Source: Anastrepha obliqua (Eukaryota > Arthropoda > Insecta > Diptera > Tephritidae). Taken from it: DNA of 64,000 nt. The notes beneath the pieces were generated by a model. It was not told the DNA's origin, ran no database searches, and saw nothing but the letters and a program-made list of their open reading frames with translations. The stretch lies in contig NC_072893.1 of assembly GCF_027943255.1 (NCBI RefSeq), forward strand, positions 7,998,001 through 8,062,000. Reading direction: 5' to 3'. The number at the start of each line of letters is the position of its first letter. Position 1 is the first letter of the stretch. Of this stretch, positions 53,810 to 64,000 are shown piece by piece. The translations under genes and the position numbers were made by a program.

Positions 53810-55429
53810 CTCTTTCTTTAACTGCCTTGAAAGTTTCACTTCTTTTATGTGTATTACTCTAAATGCACTCTTTTTATTTCCTCTTTTTATTATATAAAAG
53901 AATTTTTAAGTTCCGTTGAAAAGGTGGGTAGAATCTCGGACTGGAAAAGTTGAAGAATTTCCACGTTTGCATTTGTTGATGCGTCCCACGGTTGGATACC
54001 ACAAGTCCAGATTCGTTTGAGAACAGATTTTTAACGGATAAGCGTGCTGTCCATTGAGAGGTGCGATTTACGGTTTAGCAGCCAATACTTTCGAAATAAG
54101 AATCCTAGAGCTTTCTTTTCGTTTTCCACATGAGCCGTTTCTCCAAATGAATGCCTATGCATTTGACAATATCAGATTGCGGGATGGGGGGTAAAATACA
54201 AGTTAATTTGTGGATAGATGGTTCTCCTTGTGGTAAAGGTTAATGAGTTAAACTTTTATAAAAAATTAAAATTAAATTAAAATTTTAGTGTCTAAATAAA
54301 TAGAGGCAAAATATCGCACATCTTCTCTATTACCGATGTGTATACCAATATGACGTATTTAAATTTATAATTTTTTGTTTTATTTTTCCTCCATACAATC
54401 AACTCCCCACTCTGGCCAATCTTAAATCCTTATATTCGGTAATTTTTCAAAATAAATTATTCTGGCCTTCAACTCTGGCAAATATCGTGTCGGAAAAAAT
54501 CATTGAATATTTCCATCAAATGCCCTTTTCTGCATTTCTCGGCCTTTCTGTAAGTTTTTCACATTTCTCGCTTAATTTTATGCAAATTTTCGTTGTGGTT
54601 GCAGGCAATTAAGAGTGATTACTTATTCATTTTGTTGGCGTCACACAAAAGTAAATAAATATTTTTACTCTTCTGCCTTCCTCACTTCATTTTATTTAAT
54701 TACTTTTTAATGAATGTTTACTTTTGCATCCTACTTTTCCCTCTACTCGTCTCGGTAATTTTAGTCAAGGAGCAACATGGATTGCGGCGCTCATCCAAAT
54801 AGCAACGGCCAAAAGTTTGAGTGGGAAAACTTTGTTTGTTCCCTTGTCAGTTTTAATTTGTTATTGTGTTAATTAGTTCTTGGTCATTATTTCTCAATTT
54901 GAGGTGTTCTTACAACCTTGTTTTCTTTCGTTTTTGTGTTTGTTGTGGCAGCGAGTTTTGGCGTCACGGTCATTGCATTAAAGTGCGTGAGGCTAATTAA
55001 GCAAATATAAACTAAGAATAAAATTGAATTCAAAGTGGCTTAGGTGCTTTCAAATAGTTTTCCTTCGCACGCGAAAAGAACAACAAAAACGGGGCGAAAA
55101 AATAAGGAGAGCAGGCTAAGCTATTGATGATGATTATTACCAATGAAGACCAATTTCGAGAAATTGTTTTTCGAGCTTTTGAGCATCTTCATGCTCGACC
55201 ATCCAGCCACCTCATTCGTCGGAACTTGCACTTTTATGTGTTTTCCAAGTTTAAATTTGACATGGTGTGAAAGAGAAAGTGGTACGCATCTTAAAAGAGC
55301 TGTCAAAAAGTTGTCGACTCTAAGCAATGGAAGAATCGCATGGAGCGTTGTAATCGTAGAAGCGGAATTGAGGGTGAAAAAAAAATGTATCATTAGTCTT
55401 TTCTTCATATTATTTATCTCTTGTTTTGG
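53810..55429. other. AT-rich stretch without a gene
   Basis: No coding similarity on either strand. Open frames of about 110 codons near 55121-55493 on both strands are mutual shadows without motifs. Confidence 0.4.
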
Positions 55430-55547
55430 TTTTTTTTCCTTGTTCACGCCTCTCGGGAGCGTAGGGTCTCGACAAGACTCAGTCTTGCGTTAGTTTCGTT
55501 AATCTACTTTTGATTTCTGACAGGGTAGATGATTAGCCTGCCGCTAC
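55430..55547 (-). repeat. Dispersed ~118 bp A-tailed repeat, copy 3
   Basis: Minus-strand copy of the unit at 11994-12111: tagcggcaggctaatcatct, gactgagtcttgtcgagacc, then gtgaacaagg and an A-run (T-run on the plus strand at about 55430). Confidence 0.7.
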
Positions 55548-55889
55548 CAGTCCTAAGTAGTGGGAATGCCCACTTGTCGTTGCTTACAAACAACGCCTTC
55601 TTACTGCCAGGAGCGCCATCTGTGTTTCACATTTTTCTGTTAGAGGGGTCGCACAGATCGTTGGGAACTTCGCTAAATTTCGTGTGTCTGCGCCATTACC
55701 GCAATCACTCGCTGCTCTTGCTGGCGCCACGGATGCAATGTCACTGATTTTGCCTGGTTTAGCAGTCACAATGCAAATAATGCGCTGACTTATTGTGCGG
55801 GAGTAAGGATGGAAAGGATAAGTTGTTTTTTCCTTTTTTTTTGTTTTAGAAACATGGAAAGTAGGTAATTTGGAAAAGTGAGAGGACCG

Positions 55890-55966
55890 TATTTTACGAG
55901 GGATTTGAACCCACAACCTCTGGGATGGCAGGCTAGTGCACTTACGCTAAACTACCGAGGCCGTCG
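55890..55966 (-). repeat. tRNA-like sequence (SINE head or tRNA relic)
   Basis: The minus strand reads tcggtagtttagcgtaagtg (A-box-like), then cctgccatcccagag, then gtgggttcaaatccc (B-box and T-arm-like). The first and last seven bases do not pair into an acceptor stem, so it is not a functional tRNA. It resembles a tRNA-derived SINE promoter. The A-tailed repeat copy at 55430-55547 lies downstream on the same strand. Confidence 0.5.
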
Positions 55967-56149
55967 AGGTGTAAAACTTGCATTATGTTATTTCCTAGGT
56001 ACATTTATTTGTAGTAATTTTTGCCCTTTTAAGCTGGCAGCGTTTCTACATATCCTTCGGAGTTTCTTAAAAATGAAATAAAAGAAATTTTTTTTTTTTT
56101 TTACTTTGGTGTAGGGAACTGATGTTTCATGCCTGGGGTTTTGAATGTG
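55967..56149. other. No gene seen
   Basis: Short AT-rich interval with a poly-T run near 56085. Confidence 0.3.
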
Positions 56150-56310
56150 GGCACTTCTGAATGTTAGTCCTCCACAAGTTTTCTCCATGGCCTATAGCCA
56201 TACTACGGTAGTTGACCGCTCCTATGCTTCTTAGGTCGTCTTCAACGTCGTCTAACCACCTTTTCCTCGGCCGCCCTCTTTGCTTCTCACCAAACTTTCT
56301 TGCATCGAAA
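56150..56310 (-). pseudogene. LINE C-terminal tail fragment
   Basis: The minus strand reads KQRGRPRKRWLDDVEDDLRS and, nearer the 3' end, GHGENLWRTNIQKC. The GRPRKRWxDDVEDDL signature is the C-terminal tail of RTE/L2-like LINE polyproteins. Only about 50 codons survive. Confidence 0.7.
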
Positions 56311-56800
56311 ACTTAGGCTTTGGTCTTCCTTGACCACGTGCTTTATTTGAATTCTGTTTTATTTACAAAAATTGCTTGATTTAAAAAAAACTCTACAATT
56401 TTTCATGATTTTTTTGCGGTTGCATAGTTTATCTTTTTTAATATCAAAATTTCATCATTTTATCGCTTTTATATATGCTTGCATACCCATTTTAACTCAA
56501 TACAATATTCAACCAACATCACTTCCTTATCAGCAGACATGTTTTCCCTAATTTTTTTGGAAAAAATAATAATCTAGAAAGGAATGGCTAAACCTTTCCA
56601 AGTCACATCTGATCAGCCAACGCAGCATAACTTTGGAGGGTGGTCGCATTTTTTTGTAACAGAAGTGCACCTTGAATCCATTTTAAACTATTTTTTATCT
56701 TTCTTTTAGTGATATTTTTAAACACATTTCTCAGTATAAAAGATTCCTTAAGGTAAGTTGATTAGTTTTCATTAGCAAGTAAATAATTTTCATGCTGAAA
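56311..56800. other. No gene seen
   Basis: AT-rich with no recognised motif before a Tc3-like relic. Confidence 0.35.
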
Positions 56801-57680
56801 AAATAACTTTTTAGAGCACTACGCCAAGAGGAAGGAAGCTGTCTAACGAAGAGCGCGCATGTATTCTCGCCTATAGCGAATCGGGACTCAGTTCGCAAAA
56901 TAGCGCTAAAAGTTAATCGGTTAAAAATACTGTCTACGACTTACTGAAAAATCCTGATGGATATGGAAAAATTAAAAGCACCGGTCTAAATTGACGACAG
57001 GTGTAGATAAGATGAATGAAGGGCTGTCATCAATAGAAACATCAGCCCTAAGAAAATTAGATGTGAGCTTTTTTTCAATGTTACGAAGAGAGGAATACTG
57101 TAAATTTTGAGTGAAGGTTCGAATTTGAAATATCAAAATAGACTAGCAGTCTACACAGTTAGACTCGAATTCGACGATAACTCTAACTTTTGGGATGATG
57201 AATGGCAATTTATCATTTTTAGCGATAAAAAAATTTTATCTCCATGAGCTTTTTGTTTATCAGAAATACTTTTGTAAGCCACGACAAATGAGTCACTCAC
57301 GAAACTTCCACGTTGGCTCTCTTATGACGCTGGACGCTTTTAGCGATCGTGGCAAGGATTTTATTTCTCATAAGATGAACGCCAAAAATTACGTAGAAGT
57401 CTTAGATAATTTTCTACTGAATTTTGTCGAAGAATGAGTTCGGTGAGACTGGGACGTATCAACCGGTCAATGTTCCAATCCACATGGCTAAGCGTATAAA
57501 GGAGATTTTTTTTCTAAAAGTAGTCCTGTGATGAGGTGGCCCGAGGTGGCAAGTGGACTGGACAAAAATCGACTTTAGTGTTCTTCAGCAATTCGTAAAA
57601 TCGATGTCATGACGACAATTAGCACTCACAATAAATCACGGAGGACATACAAGCGATTAAATATAATTTTATATGGTTTT
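56800..57680 (+). pseudogene. Tc3-like transposase relic
   Basis: The plus strand reads TPRGRKLSNEERACILAYSE (HTH, about 56821-56880), then NPDGYGKIKSTG (about 56950), FWDDEWQFIIFSDKK (first aspartate in FSDxK, about 57185-57230), MNAKNYVEVLDNFLLNFVEE (57376-57435), then PVNVPIHMAKRIKE where QQDNAPIH is expected (second aspartate replaced by valine, about 57460-57500). The third catalytic block is not found. Many stops. The order fits Tc3/Bari-type Tc1 families. Confidence 0.78.
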
Positions 57681-57692
57681 CCTAAGACTTAA

Positions 57693-58390
57693 GGGGAGGT
57701 TCTAGTCAAAATCGACCAAAAAACTTATTTTTTTGTATTGCTCTATTTTCATCCTTAAGGTCTTAAAAATGTGTAGGGAAAAGGATATTTCCCTATTTAA
57801 TTGATTTTACGAGTTATAGCGTAAAGATGAGAGAGCGCGTCGGCTGAAAAACAGGTAGAAGCGCGCGCTCGGAGGAGCCTTTTTCTCGAAATTTCTTTTT
57901 TGTGCGCGCGGGCGCGATTCCACTTCAACGACTACACCGATTTCGACGTTTGATGGCTCAAATTAAAGGTTATTCAATTTAGGGGGCCTTCAGGAAACAT
58001 CTTCTGTAAAAAAAAAAAATTTTAGTATTGTTTTTTTTTAACGTTAAAACAAATAAAAAGGGGCAAAAAGGTGTTTTTTTTAAAGGGTCCCCTTAAAAAA
58101 AATTGGAAATTCATAAGGCCCCCCAAATTTCATGTACTTTAAGATTTTGTTTGGGTTTTTCGTTTCAGATCACTTGGCAGGGCTGTAGAATGCCCCGCGC
58201 ACACTGCCGAGCTCGACCGTTGTCAATGAGGACTGGAGCTGCCAGTTTGTATTATTTTTACTCGAACAATTTTTGTAAACTTTTCAAAATATAGACAAAT
58301 AAATGCCACAAAAGTTTAAAAAATCTCAAAAATCTCAAAAAAAATCATGAAATTACGCACATTTTCGGGCCTTTGGACTAGTCCCTCTCC
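57693..58390. mobile_element. 698 bp non-autonomous element, TTAA duplication (family copy 2)
   Basis: The left end ggggaggttctagtcaaaat and the right end read inward ggagagggactagtccaaag form imperfect terminal repeats. TTAA lies at both flanks (57689-57692, 58391-58394), the target duplication of piggyBac- and Kolobok-type elements. The interior has GC-rich gcgcgc patches near 57860 and 57905, and A/T runs. No transposase is recognised. Its length and right-end sequence match 33040-33738. Confidence 0.75.
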
Positions 58391-58394
58391 TTAA

Positions 58395-60863
58395 TTTAAT
58401 ATTAATTTTGCCCTATTTATTTTTTTCCCCATCTATTCTTCTCATCTATTTCCTTTTACGCACTTGAAAATTATTAAATTTTTACAATAAAAGGCAATCC
58501 TTTAACATGTTTTGTTCTTAGGCTTCTTTACTGTCCTTATGCCGCAAGGTACAAATATTTAGTTCAGATTATTTTATAAAAAAAAAAATGTTGTTCTGAG
58601 TCTCATATAGCTATTTAGAAGTAGTTAGTAGTTAGTTAGCTGTAGAAGTAGTTGATATTCCAATGATTTTTGCGATTTGTTTCTTTTGCAAACGTTCATG
58701 TCCCATAGCAAATTTATCGACTTTATCAACAACTTTCGAGAATATAGACTCAATGACCTTAGTACTAAACGCCTTCAATTGACTCCTCTTTTAGTTCGTA
58801 ATTTTTCCTGTGAGAGTCCTTTTAAGCTGAAGATATCGCCTTCATATTGGCTTTGTGTGTTCTTGCTGGCTTAGAGAGAAACTTAATCACTTTAGGCAAC
58901 TCAAATTTCGTCGAAATTTACTTGTTCATACAGCGATAGCTCAATGTTTAATTAACAATTTGGAATGAGACGCGGCATTTATAAAATATTTGTATTTACT
59001 CCCCAGTATAAAAAAGACTTAAGACCAATATCAACCAATCTGCATCCAGCGAACTTTTTGTATACCTCACGTAATACTTTTGCAGTACAGAAATGAAAGT
59101 GATACCCTAAGATACCCTTAGAAATATATAAGTATGTATAAAAAGCATAGAGGTAAAATTTTAATACCACCATAACTTCCATAATTTCATAATTAGTAAA
59201 TGAATGTTGTAATACTAAGTAAAAAACCCAAAGTTTGTAGTCATTTCAGATTTTATGAGTAAAAATGTGATACGAAACTGAAACGTAACCTAAGTAAGTC
59301 ACTGCAACTCGTCTCACCAACCCTTTCTCATACTGTTCCCACCAAGCTGCCCCATTCAACCTAAACTTCGTTCATAGATATTTTCATTTACTTTCACTGG
59401 TGCGGAAATTATACTCAGGCAATCAAGCTTTCGCAAGCAAAGAATTTCCAAAGAAAATTGTTTACAAACAAAGTTTTTGTGATCAGGAAGAAAAATTATG
59501 CCATAAAAATGACAAAAGAAATGCTTTTAAGGAAGCATCAGCGGGTTGAGTCGATAAGGCGGTTGTGCAGTTGTGAATTCTTCAGGGAAGTATAATAAAG
59601 CCAGTGGGCAGTTGTGGAAAGTAATTTAGACGTGCCCAAAAATAGTACGAATATTCTCGAATATTTATTTTGCGCATTATTTGCCATATACCATACTTGA
59701 GAGAATACTACACCATACCTCGAATCATACATATCTACTTCGTTATATCATAAAAGCAAAAAATAAATGCACATTTTACACTCACCTCAGACATTTTTCG
59801 TTTCTTCTTCATTCAGCTATGCGCTGATGTTGCGTGCGGAACTCTTTTATGGGTGTTCGTGAATGTGCGTGTGTTCTGTAAGTTTTTCGAAGCGTGAAAA
59901 TCTCAGTAAGCCACGCGTTGCCACTTTGGGTTATCGCACTTGCCAATTGCTTGCCTCAGCTGACTGTTGATTGGCGTGTGCCACACGGCGTATGATGAAT
60001 TTTATGCTTGCGTTTTATTCATCGGAGAGCATACGAAAAAGTTTCAGCTTGCATTTTGCGGTCGTATTAATGAACTTTTAATGTCACGTCGCTGTGGAAT
60101 TTCCACACCAATTTAGTTGTTTAAATTGAGTTTTAAAAGTCATGCATACGTTTTTTTTAATAATTCCTTGCATTGAGTTTTAGTAGAATTGAAAATAGTT
60201 CGTTGCAATAAAGGCATACTTTTAAGTTTTTCAATGAATAAGGTAAACATTTTTAACACTTTTGTTGTTACACTGACTTACATAAAGTAGGTGATTAATT
60301 TGTTTTTTAGTGCGGCCTGTTCGTGATAATTCTGAAAAGAGAAAAAAGATTTATTTATTTAGTAGTTTTGATTAGTATGATTTTACAAATGGGTATAGAA
60401 CAACGCGCACCATTTCCAATGGGCAAACTTCAAACAAATTTTACAGGTTTCGCTATTAGCGTCCACATTTCAAAAAACTTTTTAGGTATATTTTTCATGA
60501 TGTTGGGTTTCTCAAAGATTTGAACCAGATGGTATGAAAAATAAATAAAAATTTGCTAAATCAAAGATTTGTATCATATTAGGAGTGCAACTCAAGAAGT
60601 TGAGTTATACGCCGTTTGCTTTTTCTATAATTTGAACAATTATTCGTCGAAAGCTTATAAAATTCAATGGCTCCAAATATTATTTTCCATTAATGTCTAT
60701 TAACCTCGTCCATCTCACATTCTACTATATTGTTTACGGTTATATTAGCCTACGAAAATTTTATAAATTTCGAAATATTCCTAAATCTTTAAGTAAGATG
60801 CTGATAGCAGTCAGTAATAATTTAACAATTCAAGTTAAAATCATGACTAATTTGTTTCTACTA
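58395..60863. other. Long AT-rich stretch without a gene
   Basis: No coding similarity, tandem repeat or TIR pair was recognised in about 2.5 kb. Short open frames (for example 60323-60523) have no family motif. Confidence 0.4.
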
Positions 60864-61215
60864 GGTGTGCAACTAAGTTCTCGCTGTTTGTCAGTAGATG
60901 CCGCCAGCAGTGTGTGCTAGTCGATTCTAACATAACCTAAACGTCATAAACCAAGCTTAGACATATGGTAAACAAACTGCTTCGACACATTGGTGATTTG
61001 GTTTTGGTATCAAATACTTTTGGTTTTGTGAAAATGTCTGATTTTGTGCCGAATAATCGTCATTTGCGAGAAGTGTTGATTTTCCTATTTTATTCGAAAA
61101 AAAACGGCGGCTGAAGCGCATCGAGAGCTACAAAAAGCTTATGGAGATGCTGCTTTAAATGAAACAACGGGCCGAGATTGGTTCCGTTGCTTCAAAGACG
61201 GTGATTTTAATTAAT
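60864..61215 (+). pseudogene. mariner N-terminal relic
   Basis: A terminal repeat-like ggtgtgcaactaagttctcg starts after TA at 60862-60863. ATG near 61034 gives MSDFVPNNRHLREVLIFLF, then in another frame KTAAEAHRELQKAYGDAAL and ETTGRDWFRCFKDGDFN (61100-61215). This is the mariner HTH region. Everything after the DGDF motif is missing, including all catalytic residues. Confidence 0.8.
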
Positions 61216-61427
61216 ATTTGAATGTAAATGACGGTACAAATAGAAGTTGGTAGCGGACATTGCCAAGTCTAATATTAAAACAAGAAATTATTTCACTTAA
61301 CCCAAGATTTTATTTTGTGAATTAATTTTTAAATTTAAAACCGATCGCGAAGTTGCGAAGTTTCGCCAATATGAAACTATTTTGTTAAAAAGAAATAAAT
61401 AATTGGCACGTACAATTCTGTTAGGTA

Positions 61428-61530
61428 TTTGGCCGAGATCCTCCTCCTATTTGTAGCGCGCGTTCCACAAATGGAAGGCCCTACAGTTTTGAGCCGATTC
61501 CGGCAGAGGGTTTTTATATGAGATCCTTTT
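61428..61530. repeat. Dispersed repeat with tttggccgagat start, copy 2
   Basis: tttggccgagatcctcctcc, then ttccacaaatggaaggccct and acagttttgagccgattccg are collinear with 36835-36945. The 3' part is lost or changed. Confidence 0.6.
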
Positions 61531-62920
61531 TCATTCCGGTACTGTGCGTTGCTAAGCCTTCTCTGGACACTTTATCAGTCCATGGGAAGGTGGGCTCATT
61601 GGAAACCAGTTCCGTCAATCCCAACTTTTTTTTATAATAAGGTATGCAATGTTACCTATCGCGTCGAGACTATCCAATTATTCTCCCTGTTGCAACTCTT
61701 TGGGAAATGCTAGTTTTTTGCAAATTATGAATGCCGTCTAAATCACCTCTCATCATCATCATAAGAAATAAAGCTTTGTAAATTCACAACTCATCGATCT
61801 CGGATTGCGTCGATTACTCGATCATGTCCTGACTTAAGTGGTATGTATTCCACTATACTATCATACTACCGTAGTCCTGAACATACCGATGAAAACTCTT
61901 TAGCGAGTTGTTGCTCGTAAGCAGACCATTTTGAAAATAAAATGTTTTTTCTGCAAATTTTACTTTTCCTCCACCTTTACTCAAAATTTCTAGAGCTAGC
62001 AACCCAGTGCCTTGCTAAGGGAGCCGATTTGTCAAGAGAGAACGAGAAAGCTGCTTACTGAGCAAACCTTTTATCATTGAATCATGGACTACAGACTTGT
62101 AGACGTCACTTTTGAAAGGCGCTTTATTTTGGTTTATTTGGTTAGAATTTTATATTATTTTACTTTTTTATTTCATTTATTCAAATATTTCAAATTCATT
62201 TCATTTATTTTAGTTTACTTTTAGATCTGCATGCTTGTTTGCTGCATATATTTTGCATATCAGCCATTTATTTTATCCCCATATTTGCCTTTCTTATTTT
62301 CGTGATACAGATTTAAAAGGTTAAATAAATATATTTTGCTTATGAATCTTTTCTACCGACCACACAAATAACTGAGAGTTGCAAATTGGAAAAAATTCCG
62401 TTGGCTTAAAAATATAATTGTGGAAATGTACCATGAAACTTATGCCGGACATCTGTTGATAAATAAAAAAATTATATTTAATGCACTTAATAATCAATCA
62501 GAAGCCTCATATGAATTGAATCTCCCGCTTTAGCTTCTGGTTTGTCGCTAGACGCGCAATTTTCTTGTTTATTTACATTTTGCATTAATCCAATAATTTT
62601 ATGCAGATGAAAATTCGTAGAGGTGTTCATCACTGAATACGACGGGTAGGGTGTGCTACCCTCATATAAGTTTCAGATTCAAATGATGAATGTGGTCTGA
62701 TTTCGCTGGAAGTTAGTATTCGGTCCACTCTTCGGGTTCAATTCCGGGCACTCTAGTTTCGCTGTACTGCAGATATTAAAGTAGCTGACGGAAACTGCGT
62801 AATTACAAAATAACCCTTCATATTGTCTAGTAAAACATGAGAGGTATACGAGTGGTATGCGAAAGGCCTTTCTCTGCTAATAGCAATAGCAAAAACAGGG
62901 AAGTAACTTCATATTACCAT
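61531..62920. other. No gene seen
   Basis: AT-rich with no recognised coding similarity. Confidence 0.4.
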
Positions 62921-62924
62921 CATC

Positions 62925-64000
62925 TTTTGGCTCTACAGCTCTTTGTGAGCTTTGGCCTGCTCCACGTGGGACCTCCATACGTCTCGAGCGCTTGCGCCTT
63001 TTTTCCAGTTCGTTATCCTAAGTTTCTTGATGTCGTCCTCTAGTTCGTCGGTCCATCTTGTTCTCGGCCTTCCTCTTGATCTAGTGTTGAACGCTCTGGC
63101 TTCTACGATTTTCTTCTGCGCCCTCGTACCGTCCACTCTTGTAATGAGACCCAGCCATCTTAACCGCTGCGCTTTGATGAAACGTATAACATTTTCGCCC
63201 TTTATCAGTTGATTTAGCTCGTCGTTCCATCTTATCCGCCAGTCGCCGTGATCTTTGATTGCTCCGAAAATTCTTCTGAGTACTTTTCGTTCGAAGGCTT
63301 GCAGTTTTGTTTTATCTGCTTCAATTAGCGTCCACGATTCAGCTGCATAGCATAATACTGGTCTAATGATGGTTTTATATAGAGTCTGTTTAGTAGTTTT
63401 GATTTAAAGAGTTTCGTTAACGACCCATACAATCTGTTCGCTGCTAGAATTCTTTCATCGCTGGTGAGGCTCATTGAATTGTCTCTACTCAGTTTGAAGC
63501 CTAAATAGGTAAAGGATTCAACGATTTCAGAAGAAAAATTGCCAATTTTTAGTTTGCCTGATGTTGGTTTATTTTCGTCTTATCTTTGTTGATTTTAAGA
63601 CCAATTTTACTAGCAGCAATTTCAATATCAGTGAATGTTTTGGTTAGGGCGTGGATATTTTTGCTGACAATTGCTATGTCATCTGCGTATGCGAATAATT
63701 ATTTAAAATGGGTTCAGCCCTTTTCGCGTCACTTACTTCATCGATGGCACAGCATAGCATAAGGTTGAAGATTGTTGATGAGAGCGTATCCCCTTATCTT
63801 ACTCCAGTTTTAATTCTGAAGGTGTCGGATTTTTTATCTTGTATCATTACTTTGGATACAGTTTCTTTCAGAGTCATCATCACTATTCTGGTTAGTTTGT
63901 CTGGGATTTTGCATTTATGAAATACTGTGGGTGCTATCGAAAGTTTGTTTGAAATCAACAAACAGCAGGTGCAGCCCAATGTTATGCTCAAAACATTTCT
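62925..64000 (-). pseudogene. RTE-like LINE RT, continuing past the window end
   Basis: In coding order from the window edge on the minus strand: LLFVDFKQTFDS (about 63960), KCKIPDKLTRIVMMTLKE, then GVR-stop-GDTLSSTIFNLM, where a TAA (63796-63794) replaces the Q of RQGD. The intact AYADDIAIV box follows at about 63690, then KIGLKINKDKTK. After frameshifts come AESWTLIEADKTKLQAFE, VLRRIFGAIKDHGDWRIRWN, RWLGLITRVDGTRAQKK, RGRPRTRWTDELEDDIKKL and a stop at 62933. This is a different family from the 14.3 kb element. The 5' part lies outside the window. Confidence 0.85.

Noticed and set aside
55121..55493. Overlapping ~110-codon frames on both strands
   Set aside because: No similarity to any family I recognise and no splice or promoter context. 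Not called as a gene.
55890..55966. Functional tRNA-Gly-like gene
   Set aside because: A- and B-box-like sequences are present, but the acceptor ends do not pair and the anticodon stem has mismatches. Kept only as a tRNA-like repeat.
58395..60863. Host exons in the quiet 2.5 kb stretch
   Set aside because: No codon-scale similarity or convincing splice-bounded open frame was found. A spliced gene with very short exons cannot be excluded without transcripts.

Overview
The window looks like heterochromatin-like or otherwise gene-poor insect DNA. It is AT-rich, intron-type and intergenic in texture, full of (CATA)n, (CA)n and (TC)n microsatellites, and packed with decayed transposable elements typical of higher flies. 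The mix of mariner lineages, DUF4817-type Tc1/mariner transposases, LOA/R1/Jockey-like LINEs and an RTE-like APE-RT element suggests a dipteran, plausibly a tephritid fruit fly; that assignment is inference. I found no convincing host gene, rRNA, functional tRNA or CRISPR array. Essentially every recognisable protein similarity is to a transposase or a reverse transcriptase.

Layout. 1-5.5 kb: LOA/R1-like LINE debris, a ~125 bp tandem repeat and a Tc3-like relic. 5.7-7.2 kb: a mariner relic, then a 1,199 bp element with CACAGTG termini, a 5 bp target duplication and RSS-like heptamer/spacer/nonamer ends (the most interesting object here). 9-11.7 kb: a DUF4817-type transposase fused to a Jockey-clade LINE. 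12.4-13.5 kb: a mariner deletion derivative. 14.3-17.6 kb: a full-length RTE-like element on the minus strand with 13 bp target duplications and a ~1,000 codon APE-RT frame broken by one TGA. 17.7-19.4 kb: a mariner split by a 499 bp retroposon with a 15 bp target duplication. 20.8-21.2 kb: two adjacent MITEs. 22-24.3 kb: a LINE 3' half. 24.9-25.8 and 30.5-31.7 kb: two TIR-bounded Tc1/mariner elements. 27.6-29.4 kb: LINE, mariner and RTE debris. 31.9-33.7 kb: a mariner and a 699 bp element with a TTAT duplication. 35.6-37.9 kb: RTE debris and an ~880 bp (GTAAA)n array. 39.5-43.7 kb: MITEs, an R1-clade LINE, and a mariner fused to an RTE fragment. 45-52.1 kb: three more Tc1/mariner elements and LINE pieces. 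52.3-58.4 kb: LINE tails, dispersed repeats, a tRNA-like sequence, a Tc3-like relic, and a 698 bp element with a TTAA duplication that is the sister of the one at 33 kb. 60.9-64 kb: a mariner N-terminal relic and a minus-strand LINE running off the window.

How it fits together. About fifteen IS630-Tc1-mariner copies from many lineages and at least fifteen LINE fragments are nested, fused and truncated. None has an obviously intact gene. The two closest to intact are the RTE-like element (one nonsense codon) and the 30.5 kb Tc1/mariner element (one 1 bp frameshift plus a short N-terminal deletion).
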